In this document: in pieces, positions 50,325-61,400 of the stretch | Layout: each line of letters opens with the position of its first letter | How positions within the stretch are numbered: the first letter of the stretch is position 1 | Source of the DNA: Luscinia megarhynchos | Taxonomy: Eukaryota > Chordata > Aves > Passeriformes > Turdidae | Assembly (NCBI GenBank): GCA_034336665.1 | Contig: CM067565.1 | Location: 85,885,358-85,949,357 of the forward strand | Length of the DNA: 64,000 nt | Direction: 5' to 3' | Made by a program: the position numbers and the translations under genes | The notes under the pieces: model-generated | The model's database searches: none | Seen by the model: only the letters and a program-made list of their open reading frames with translations | What the model was told of the DNA's origin: nothing

Positions 50325-50389
50325 AGCCCTTTCTTCATTTGCCCTCTTTTCCAGCCTGCAGTTCCTGAAGGTCAGATGGAGAGGTCATA

Positions 50390-50500
50390 GCTCTGCATCC
50401 CCTATAAATAGATTTTGTTATTTAGACAGCTATTGCTACTCGATATTAACTTACAGGATAATGGCGAGAGATACCGTATGCGCTGAACCTGTTATTCACG
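50390..50500. promoter_or_regulatory. Candidate element with MEF2-type site
   Basis: CTATAAATAG at 50402-50411 matches the MEF2 consensus exactly and also resembles a TATA box. It is followed by TTGTTATTTAG and GATATTAAC. Short and uncertain. Confidence 0.3.
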
Positions 50501-51789
50501 AGTGAGCAGCATCTGTCGAATACAATTCTCGTCTTTTTGCCCTGTTTGGCTGTAGCACACATCAATAGGGCGAGGGACGTCTTGAGGCTGGGGTAGGGAC
50601 GGGGAGCAGGACGGCTCTGCGGGGGCACAGTTGCAAGTACAGTGTTGAAACTATACAAGGACTTAGAGAGCTGAAGTCAAGAGCCAGGTCGGCACAGACC
50701 GGCTCTGAGCGAGCGCAGGACCAATTCAAGAGCGGCTGGCGGAAAGATTCCAGCGGGCTTTTGACACTTCACATTAAAATATAATGAATGCTGCTGAGGT
50801 GGAAGGGTATTCCCTCTGCACATTCACAGCCCTATTTCCCCTACTTCTGGCTTTTAAAATCGTGGGTTCCAGGTAGATCTGAACCAGCGGCTCAGAGCTC
50901 ACCCTTTCGCTTCGAATGTGGACAATACTTTGAAGGGAACACTAAGAGTTCTCGTTTCCTTTTTACAGAGCATCTCCTCTTCTGGCTGTTCCCAAATCCT
51001 CCTCTGCCTTTGGCCACCTGCGAGGCAGAAAGGCCTTTACACTCCCGGCAGTCCTGGGTGACGGCACTTTACTTGGCAGTACGGTTGAAATGAAATTCAC
51101 GGCCGGGACTTCAGCTGAGACTTTAGAGCAAACCCACCCGCAGCCGGGTACCAGCAGGGATGGGGTCGGCCAGCGCTTTGGGAACTGCTGGAACTGGTCC
51201 CCACGCGGGGGCGGCTTGGGGTGGCCATGCCCTCGCGGGACTGGGAGAACAGTCTGGCCAGGCTGAAAATACCATTTCTTCTTCCTTGTGCTGGCTCACG
51301 CGTGGGTCCTGCTCCTTCTGAAAAACCGATTCCCCTTATCGCAGCTCTAGAAACTAGCTGTGATCAAGATCTTGTGTAGCAGAACGGGGAAGTGTGCAAG
51401 CGTTTCCATCTACTTACCTGGGCATGGGAGGGAAGAGGGGTGGTCGTGTAAGGCGCCGATTGTGTGTGGATTTTGAGGTTAAAAAGAGGTAACCTGAGGA
51501 AGGGGAGGGAGGAAAGGTTCCGAGTGGCTTAATTTAATCAATAAAATGTCTGAAATAGTTATCGAGATTTGATTCTCCCTTTTGCTAGTTTAACTTGCCC
51601 TTTAATTCTCATGTGTAGCATCTGGTACTGTGCGTGTACAACTGGGTTTTTGGGGTGATGTGCGCTTTATTTTGAGAAGAGGGATAATTGCCAAGGAAGA
51701 GACAAAAGAGGCAGTTTTAAGATGCTGCGACCTCCTAGAGCCCTGCGGGTTTATAACCAGCTCAGCAGCAGCAGTGGAACAAAGTTGCT

Positions 51790-52290
51790 GTCAGAAGTTT
51801 GCCGACGCTCAGGAAGGAGGAGCGCGTCTCGCCGCCCGGCCGGGGACCCGCGGGCTTTGTTCCGCGGGGAGCGAAGCCGCGGGAGCTGCCACAGGCGCCC
51901 CGCTGTCCCCGGCCGGCAGGGACGCTGGCCGGAGGGCTGGCACTCTCCCTGCGGACAGGTGTCCTGTTCCGGGCCGGCCCCGGCTGCCGCCGCCGCCCTT
52001 CGCCCGCCGGGAGAGGCGGCAGCGCCCGTGCCCGGAGCCCGACGGAAGAGGCAGAGGCGACCTCTCGGGGTGTTTTTATGGCTTGTCTGCGAGGGAAAGC
52101 GCCGTCTCCTTCCCCCCTCGGCCTCCTCCGCCCATCTCTTCTCCCCGGGAGCTGCCGAGGGCGCCGGGAGGGGCCCGGCTCTGCACAGCCCCGGGACACA
52201 GGGACCGGCGCGGGGCCGCGCAGCCCCCCGGAGCGGCAGCCCCAGGGCTGCAGGACGAAGATCTTGTGCTCCCTCCGTCTCGGGGCTCTC
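51790..52290. promoter_or_regulatory. CpG island
   Basis: About 500 bp of strongly CpG-rich sequence with open frames of about 190-223 codons on both strands, all Arg/Pro/Gly/Ala-rich with no domain. A second smaller patch is at 52580-52790. It could be an unannotated noncoding promoter or a Polycomb-type island 13.5 kb upstream of SIX3. Confidence 0.5.
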
Positions 52291-52854
52291 TTTGACCTGA
52301 TGAGCTGCTTAGGGCGAGCTCTTACGGTAGTTGTTGCAGTAAGAAAATTCCGAGTTATTGTGAGGTGCAGTCCCCATACATTTTTAACCATAGTGATTAC
52401 TAAATTAATAGCAGGCCCTAAGACAGATGTCAAAACGTCTTGAAAATGTTTATCTGTGAATAATTGAGAAGGTGGTAAGACGCATTATCTGATTGTATAA
52501 TGAAATATGTATGAGGAACAGCTGTTTGCAATAGTCACCTCCCGTTGTTTCATTAGCCTAGAGCCTCCTCTTTAAAGAAGCGCTTCCCTGAAGTTGGCCA
52601 TTCAGCGTCCGCCGCTTCCTCCGGCGCCAGCGGCCGAGCCTGCCCGCCAGAGCCACCGCGGCGCAGGGGGAACCCGGTGCTGTCCCTAGGCCGGTCCGCG
52701 GGCTCTCCCCGTGGCATTTCTCACTGGCATTTCTAACTTCTAGGGCGGGAGGGAAGCGGCGCGGATGGGGTCTGAAGATGTCTTGCCGGGCAATCTCCAC
52801 CTGAAGAGGATGCTCTGAGAGGAAGGATCCTAGATGCTCATCTCGGAAGCACAG

Positions 52855-53070
52855 CAAACAACCATTTATTAAGATTTCATGCCGAGCAGTGACAGCCTCC
52901 TCCAGTGCTTAGCGTTGACATAAACTTCCAGACGTCGAGCATATGCTGTTGCACAGCATTGTTTATGTGTGGTACCAGATGTTGCTTTGCATCCTATTGT
53001 CTGGAGACAATGTTTAGTTCAGGTTAAAATATCTTTACTTAAACTGCTCAGTTGGCCATTGTGTGAGCAT
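52855..53070. promoter_or_regulatory. Candidate SOX/POU-type enhancer
   Basis: Unique block with GCATTGTTTATG (near 52957), CTTTGCAT (52985-52992) and the SOX inverted repeat ATTGTCT-GG-AGACAAT (52996-53011). The AT-richer sequence sits between two CpG patches. SOX2/POU3F co-occupancy is typical of neural enhancers; use here is inferred. Confidence 0.4.
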
Positions 53071-53319
53071 TAGTGAAGTGTCATGGAGAGGTAATGGGAA
53101 GTCCGGAGAGGTTAGCTCTCCGAGCGTGGCCAGAAGGTCCCTGGTTCATGGTGGGGTTACAGCCACCACTGTCATCTTTTGTTTTCCCTCCTCAGAGAAC
53201 CCTTGTCCTTCCTCTAAAAGGATGTGCCCCGCTCTCATTCCCTTCGGAGTTTTCTCCACCGTTTCATGAAACGGGCCGATGTTTGTTTTTCTAGTTCCCC
53301 TAAATCGCCCGAGAGAGGA

Positions 53320-53995
53320 AAGGAAAGCACGGTCCTGCGTCACCGCCACCCCAGGCCGGGCCGGTCCAGGGGACGCTGGCGCCGGGGGGAGATGGTCCCG
53401 GGCGCAGAGTTCACGCTCGAGCCAGGCCGGCGGCTCCCTCCCCCCAAAATTCCCGGCCGAGCCTCCTTGCCTCCCTCCCTCCCTCGGCCGCTGGCCGGGC
53501 GAGCGGGCCGGGGCAGCTCCCCTCCCGCAGCCAGGAGCCTTTTCTTCCCTGTAACCCCGCACTTGGGGCCGGCCGCGGCGGCTGACCTGTGGCAGGACTT
53601 TTGCTCCGGCAGAGAGGGGGGAAAAAGCTATAGACTTTAATCGGATTTCTCCCCAAACACTTCTGGTATGTTGTTGTTATGCATCTATATGGAGATCATT
53701 ATTTATAAATGAGCGAGTACGATCAGTCGCAAAGACTTTAAGAGCCCGGATTTGTGTCATTAAGTTGAGGGCGGGGTGGAGTGACTTTGGCGGAGCGGTG
53801 GCCGGTGGGCGAGCGGGACGCGGCCCCGCTTTCCCCGAGCCGCCCTGGACCCCGCCCGCGGCGAGCTCCGGCTCCGCGGGCCGGGCTGCGGGCTGCGCCC
53901 CCGGCCGCGCTCCCTCCCGCAGCCCCTTGACTCGGGGCAGCCGCATTTCCCCGCGCCAGGTGCCCCGCCGAGGGCGGACAAGAGGTGAGGGCAGT
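53320..53995. promoter_or_regulatory. Two CpG-rich patches, left edge of the outer block
   Basis: CpG-dense stretches at about 53320-53610 and 53760-53995 are separated by AT-rich sequence containing TTATTTATAAATGAG. They are the last CpG patches before the AT-rich flank and so mark one border of the GC-patterned SIX3 domain. Open frames here have no domain. Confidence 0.5.
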
Positions 53996-54079
53996 TTCCA
54001 GCAGCAGCAGCAGGTTTTGTTGGTCACTGCCGTCCCCACCTCCTCTGCTCCCCGACATTTGTGAAACCGCTTCAGGGCA

Positions 54080-55440
54080 CAGTTAACATCTCTCTAAACG
54101 CTCGAATTAAACAAAAAGCCTCATTGTGTGTTTCAGCATCGAAAGCGGAGGTTTTGCAAAGTGATGTGCCGTATAATGCAGATGTGTTTGTGCGATTTTC
54201 GCCTGTGCATAATTCCTTATGCCTTTTATTATAGCCCTACACATTACAGTCCATCTGTAAAGATACTGCTTCAGAGGGACCTGTTGCACACAGTGATGGT
54301 AATTAGTAACCTTGGTAACAGTTTTAAATAAAGGTTATAACAATGATGTCAACTGTTTTTATTCATCATACCGTAAATGGGGTCTCAATATTATTGTGCC
54401 TGTAGAGGACAGTGTTTAAGAAACTGTTATGAGGTTCCACTTTACTTATTATAATGCGAGTTATCACTTTTTACCTTGTCCTTAAGTAAACATGATCGTG
54501 ATTCTAAATAGTATAAAGATTTTTAAACTGCTGAGGACTCCGTAAACTTTAATTTTCTGAATGAGGTAGATATTATTATGAATTAGACTTATCAGGCTCC
54601 AAGTACCCTTATGAAGAACACTGTAGTCTTGAAGAGAAATACCTCAGAATAAGTATTGCTTAGAAACTGTAATGAGTAATGTTAGCAGTGGCTGTACCAT
54701 TAGCCTTCTGCACAGGCTCTCCCCTCTATTAAAGCTTACAGAAAATGCTCACAAGCTGAAAGCGAAATTAAATATAATTGCTTTTATTTACCTATTGCTT
54801 TTATATAATTAAAATATTTTTAGTTACATTTATCAAGCAGCATCCACTTCGAGTATTACCTACCACATCTATTAATCCATTTTTCTGTATTAAGTACACC
54901 ACCATTAGCTATTGAAATATGTATATATACACATATATATTACCTACATTGTCTTTGTCAAGATATGTTTTACTTCTCATTAACAAATAATATTCTTGTG
55001 GAAGAATCTCTGAAGCATGTTTTTCATGCACATTTATTAATAATCACAGTTGTCAAGAATTAGATATGCACAGATTGCAAATGAAAAGAAAATATTATAT
55101 GCAAAATGAAATATAGAGTAGGATTGAGTATAACTATTTTTCCTCCTTAAAGTAAAAAAATATACAGAGTGAAAAACTGGGCTATTAAACTTACTTAAAA
55201 GATGGCTTTGTTGGTTTAATTATACTGTAGTTATTTTATAAATATGTTTCAAAGGAAGCTTGCCATATTGAATGTCAATGAAGCCTGTAAAGAAAAGACT
55301 TACAAAAGCTAATGCATACCAAATACCAAATTTTAGTCATTAGCATTCCTATTTATTGCAAACTAGAGGAACCTATTAACAGACAAGAATTTGTGTTTAG
55401 CTAGCATTACAATGTTTAGCCATTAAAATAGAAAAGGGCA
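54080..55440. promoter_or_regulatory. Long AT-rich candidate conserved tract
   Basis: About 1.3 kb of AT-rich unique sequence with few repeats. Examples are GATGGTAATTAGTAACC near 54294 with direct GTAAC copies (54306-54310 and 54315-54319), GATGTCAACTG, CTTTAATTTTC near 54548, GAATTAGACTTATC near 54580, TTTAGTCATTAGC near 55332 and TTTATTGC. The texture fits distal ultraconserved-type enhancers often found around SIX3. A TATATAC-type simple stretch lies near 54917. Function and conservation are untested. Confidence 0.4.
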
Positions 55441-58400
55441 AAACCATACAATCTTCTTCCCCTGCCCTTTAGAACTATATGCTCCTTTGACTCAGACAAA
55501 TGTATCCAAAAACCAGATAACAGGAACTGTGATTCTTCATTATCACCATTTGTACAAAAGCAAAACCTGTATTGTTTTATTTGGGCAAAATTTCTACTTT
55601 TTTCAAAGGACCAGGGCTGTCTGATATTCAAATATTTTGCACGTACCTTAAGATCTGCACTGGAAGGGCTTCGACTCCCGGGCTGGGGAAGCACAGATTG
55701 GCTTTGGGCTGACTCAGGCCTGCAGGGTCATGCCTGGAGGCTGCCAGGCCTGATCCAGCATCAGTGGGCACTTCTCTATCACATTCAGCAGTTTAGGTCG
55801 AGTCTGGGGTGTGGATAGCAGCCCTCAAGCTTAGGATGGAGGAAGGAAGGACTAAACCATTCACGAGGTTAGGCAGCTGCTAACCAGAAGCTTCTTTTCA
55901 GCACTTGTCATAAAACCAGCATATTTATTCATGTGCTGCCTATCTGTTCAAGAGCTTATTTTAAACCTCTAGGCCATTTCTACTTTTCAAATACCCTTTA
56001 AGAAATTATATTTTTGTGTCTCTTTTGAAGATGAGTGTGCGCAAATATACTACCCCTCAGAATTTCTAAAAAAAGTTAGCCATATTATTATGTAACATAT
56101 TAAATTTCAATTATAAATGATAAATGAACTTTCTTGTGCTTTTCACCAAACTGTACTATTTTTGTCTAAAAAGAGAAGTTTTTGGGGACACTGATATTCA
56201 TGATGAGGTAACAAACTGATAGATCTTTTCTCTTTTGTTGCATCCCACATAGTCTTTGCCTTCTCAGCTTGTGAGTGAGCATCACTCCTAGAGACTCTGT
56301 TGTGTCTATTTAAATTGACAGAGAAATTCAAAACAAGACCAAAGAAGCAGCACAACATCTACAGAACTTCTGGATGACAGATGCTGTCAAATGCCTGTTT
56401 TGCCTCAAAGATTACTTTAGTTTTCAAAGAACTGGGGGGGAGGGGGGCGGGGAGCGGTTCAGGAAAGTCTAACCCATCTGCTTAATCTTTGTTTTCCAAT
56501 TTTCATTGTTAATTTCTAAACCAGACTTTACACTTAATTTAATAAAGGGTTTGGTTTGACTAATAAGGATCACTTTTGATTTTGATTTTGCAAGAATAGA
56601 GTGAAGACTAGTACAAAGAAAATTCACAGTATAAACATCCTGCCCAAGAAAGGAAGGTTCGCCCATACTCCATCTACAGGATTGGTGAGTACAAGAAATT
56701 TGTTCTTGTCAAAGATTTAAACTCCTTGGCTTTAGGATGCCATTGTGGTTGTTTATAGCTTTTACATGAACATATGGTGAGAAGTTTGACTGAAATAGTT
56801 CTGCAATCAGCATATCTTAGCATGTATGAAATATTTTGAATAAAGGAGTTCCTGCGTGACCCCATTTATGTGATCCACGTTGCTGCTTTTCACTAATGAA
56901 AACAAAACTGATCTAAAATTTGCATGAGTGTGATGTCTGGGGATAACAGATTTCTCATGAAATCAAAATGATGCAGGCTGTCTCTGATTTTGCAAGTATA
57001 AATTAGAATTTGGGAGAAAGAATCTCATAGAAAATTAAATATAAAAGCAGACAGAGTTTCTGAAATTTTGGGAACCCTATTTTTTTTCTGAGTCAAAGAT
57101 CTTTACCTTATTATCAGTAAAGAGCAGTGGTTCAAGAGGCTGCAGACAGCACAGATTAAAATAAACCTGAAGGAATCTTTATATTGTCTCTCAAGTATAG
57201 TAACTTTCACAAGGAGAGCTTTTCCTAGGTCACTGGGTCTATAGCCCAAAATGGAGCTGATCCACAGATCTACAACTCAGGTGCTGCTGGAAAGATGGAT
57301 GTCTTGCAGGTCTTTCCCTTACACTTAGATGCCATGCTAGATAGCTACCCTTAGAAGTTTTTTGACAGAAAAAGCTTTGATTTGCCATGCTTCTGCCTAC
57401 CAAACCCAAACTGATTTAACTCTAAGTCCTGTTGCTAGAGTGGCAAATGTATTGAAAGGAGAAATGGTAGTAATGCAATAGTTCTGACAATGAAGTTCGG
57501 ACATAAAAATAAAAAGACCAGCCCTATGGAAGAAAAAGTGGTGTGATGAATCACTTCTTTGTTCATAATGTCCCTTTAACACAAAGCAGAATACAAATGT
57601 TTGAACAAAAATGCTTCAATTGCTGCATTCTCAGCAATGCTTTCTCTTTCTCACTTTAAACCATCCAGAGTCCTTTGTAGCCACATAGAGTATGCGACAG
57701 AACAATTTGGAAAACATTCATCTATCAAGTTTAACAACTTTCTGGTGTAACTTCAGAGAGGTTGATTGCTTATTCATGTGGAAGTGAGTACACCCAACTT
57801 GTTTTGCCTGGTTTTGCTACTTTTGCTGGTTTGCAAGGCTGTTCTGGTAGCTGCAAATGGCTTCTCAAGTGACATTTGCTGACATTCAGTGGTGTATATT
57901 TATCAGTATTCTTCACCTCACTTCTGTATGTGTAATCTATTTTATTTTGTTACTCATAGCAACCTCCTTTCCACTGTCCATGGCCTGAAAATTATAAATG
58001 GCACAGTGGCATATTTCCCTAGCTGCACTAAAATGTCACTGTGAAAAATCTTTAATGGACTAAGTGTAGCTTTTCAGGTTATAACTTGTCAAGTTACGGA
58101 GAAATTCTAGAGTTTCTCCCTAATCCACCATTCTTTGGAACCACAGCACTGCAGGCAGAGACTAATTATAAGTTACACCAGTCAGAGCAGGGCAAAAACA
58201 AATGAAGTAGAAACTGTTTGATCAAGGCTCGCTTTACACTTGCTTTCTGCACTTGTGCTGTGTTACCTGATGTGCTCTGTGCAGGCTAATGCTGGATGTG
58301 CCTTGCTGCTTATGTATGAATGTGCACATGTGCTGAGATCTAGGTTATTTCAAAGAATTTGCTTATCACTGTAGCACTGGGTATATTTCTACTGCTCCTA

Positions 58401-61400
58401 CATCTGGGAGTGCCGAGGGAAACCCTCCAGGCTGGCCAAAGTAATGAAATGCTTTAAGAAAGAGTCTCTGGTGGCACCTGTGATTGAAGTGAATACTAAC
58501 TGGAAATAAATAGGTGAGAGGACATAGTGTTGGTACCCTCTCTTAGTTCAGGTACCAAAATAAGTCAAGAGAGGCCGACTTAGATTTTAAAGCAGCCTCA
58601 GAAACACAGTGTACCTGCCCTGGACTCAGGATCTAGAAGACTGTCTTAGGTTTCCTGTTCCTTTTCAGCAGTTCTTGATCAACTTTTTGGACAAAACTCC
58701 ACAATATGTTAGTGTGAGACGGAACAGTTTCAGAGAACATTCACCCTAAATCTGACTGCAGATGGTACTTTGGTGTCACTTTTCCTTAGTTTTCCTTGCC
58801 TTTGCAGCGAATACTTAAAAGAAACATCTTAGTTCCTTAGTTCTTTTCTTTAAAATGAAACCTACTTTCCTGTTCTATGATCATAAAGCATCATGGCCAG
58901 ATTTCCTCTCACTGAAGAGCTAGAAAGCACAAAAGGAACAAAATGCTAGAACCATCAAGAACATTTGTTTTGCAGCAGATGGTGAATGGTGTAATTTAGC
59001 TCACAAAGAGGGCATTTTTGGTACTGAGGTACAACAGCACCTCTGTAAATCATGCCATGAAGTAGGAAGTAGACGAAATTATTTTTATGTGATTTTTCTG
59101 TTACTTGCATTCAGCTACTATTTTCTTTATCAGTGAGAACAAGAGTCTGTAAATCCTGAAGTGATGTGCAGCATGAAATACATACTTGGCTTTTGAAATG
59201 AAGCCAGGGTGGAAGTACTTTGGAAAAAATCTACCTTTCTCTTGTCCCATTCCCTACACCAACTTGCACCTTATTTCAAACATGCTATTACAAGGCCTGT
59301 GCGCTCTTGTATCTGTACCAGTTTCAGAGTGTCCATATTTCATTCTTAGGACTTGTGTGTTTACATAATCCATGATGACTTCCTGCAAGAATATGACTTC
59401 AAATCCCTTTGCCTACAAAATATGCTCAGTGGGGAAAAACCTCTTCTCTAACTAACTTTAAAATCATGTCAGTCTTAGGAAGTGTCATGAGTCCATCAGC
59501 TTTCTCAATTAACATTTTCAGTGCTCATTTACTGTGTAGACATAGATCACCCAGTATTTTGCTTGAGAGCAGAGTTTAGACCTCACTTTGTTTTCAAGGC
59601 AAAGTTTAAGGGAAAAGGAACATCTTCTATTAGAATAGCTGAAAACAACTGCTGGAGGAAGTTTTTTGTATCCTAAGGAGGACTTGTGTCTGAAAGCTTT
59701 TCCCCCCCAGTTAAAACAGTCTCTCAGTTGGTCTAAGAGAAAATACTGCTTCTTCCAGCAGTTTTTATCATATTCATAGACCATACTGTTAAAACAGTTA
59801 CCATGCTTTGTTTGTTGTGTAGGGGTGATCAAAATTAACTCAAACTGCTCTTGAAATGAAGCCCTATTATACTTTTAAGGCCTCTGCTAACTATCTGCAG
59901 TTGACACTCCCCTGGAAGCCAGCAGAGGCTCTGTACTTGGATCTAGAAATTCTAAAATTTAAAGGCTTCCCCCTAACATAGTTCATAAAGGACAAACAAA
60001 GTCTTTTCTCCAGCTCACTCTGTAGCCCTCAGTTTGCTCTGAGCTCAGTTTACTGCCTTTGCTACCTGTCCCTGTGTAAGCCAGATGAGTATGTTCTGCT
60101 ACCCCTACACTCCAGCATCTCAGGAGCTCTAAAGACTTTCTCCCCACTCAGAGGAGGGTAGATTCTGCCACTCACTGGGGGCTGAACATGGCTCTGAGAG
60201 TTTAGCTTGCAGTGTTCTGGTGCTGCACCATCCCCCAGGAGCACCTCTGCCTGCTCCACAGGTGAGGCCACATCAGCTTGCTCTTTGCACCTCTTCAGAG
60301 ACGTGCACTGAAAACTCTGGGGCTGAGGAGGCAAACCAGCATCAGGCCTTCATGTAGGAGTTCCCAGTTTGGCACATTTTTTCAGCATGGCATTGCAAGG
60401 GATTCAGCTTTTCACATCTACTTCTGTTTATGGCCTTTCAAATGCAACTGTCTTCTGTGTGTCCAAATGCCATGGGGGATGGTTTGGCTCTGTGAAAAGA
60501 TGATGGAAAAAAGGAAATAAAGCAGCTTCCCTAAGGGCTTATTCATAAGACACACTGCTGCTTGTGGCTTGTTTCCCATGGAGGACAAAATTTATCCTAG
60601 TGTTTGACATATATGAAGATACCAGCCCTGCTCTTTGCCAACATCAAAAGGGAGGATGTACTCAAAGATCTCAAGTTGCATGCAGAGACTATCAACAGCT
60701 GCAGATTAAGCACAGCCAACATCACTGGGACCTAACTGGATATTGTATTATTGTCCTTTTTATCATCCTTTTTATTCTTGTGTGTGTGCGTGTTCAATGG
60801 TTCACTTGAAAAACAAAACACTGAAATAAAAACCACACACATTTTTCCAACTGAAGTGGTCTGCTTGACAATAAAATAAAATAAAATTCAAATACTTCTT
60901 TCTAAAAGATATTTTAGAAAGCATCAAAGGAAAAGAGAATATTCATACTGGCCTTTTCAAAAGCATTTGCCTGATGCTCAGTTTTACTCCATTTTAGTAG
61001 GAGCAGAGCTAAGGACTGACCAGAGTCCAGAGCAATTTCACACCTATAAGCATGGGTAGATTTCCTGGTGAATATTTAGGGTGTTGCAGACCCTCTCCTG
61101 TATATCCTTGCTAGATTACAGTCTAAATTGAGGCCAAGTTTCTGTTCTGCTCCCTAATACATATTATGGGTGCAATCATCTCTGTGTAAATCCCTTTGTG
61201 GATTTGGGCCTGAGTGTTTTTGAAAATCCCACCCACATGGGACACCCGTAGGTCAAATGAAAAATTGCATAAGCTATTAACTAAAGCTATAGCTTATAAA
61301 AAGTTACCCACAAGAAAGGTACACAGGTTAGTGCTGCTCCAGGGCATCCTTAAGTCACACTTCAGCAAGTTATAAAGTTATCTTTGGAGAGCAATCATAC

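Larger units (their letters stand above)
38840..55440. other. Gene-free upstream regulatory tract of SIX3
   Basis: No coding exon is recognised. CpG patches alternate with AT-rich, homeodomain-motif-rich blocks for about 16 kb; the clearest are listed separately. Plus-strand sequences resembling splice donors (GTAAGT at 41960 and 45762, GTAAAA at 42628, GTAAAC at 44116) would suit an antisense noncoding transcript diverging from the SIX3 promoter, but acceptors and exons cannot be fixed. Between listed features (41.0-41.4, 45.7-46.25, 46.7-47.5, 50.5-51.8, 52.3-52.56 kb) I see only unique sequence. Confidence 0.5.

Noticed and set aside
51630..52443. Open frames of 192-223 codons on both strands
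   Set aside because: They lie in a CpG island, overlap one another and have no recognisable domain or splice partner.
54001..54012. CAG repeat as a coding polyglutamine
   Set aside because: Only four CAG copies, in a CpG-rich frame with no domain.
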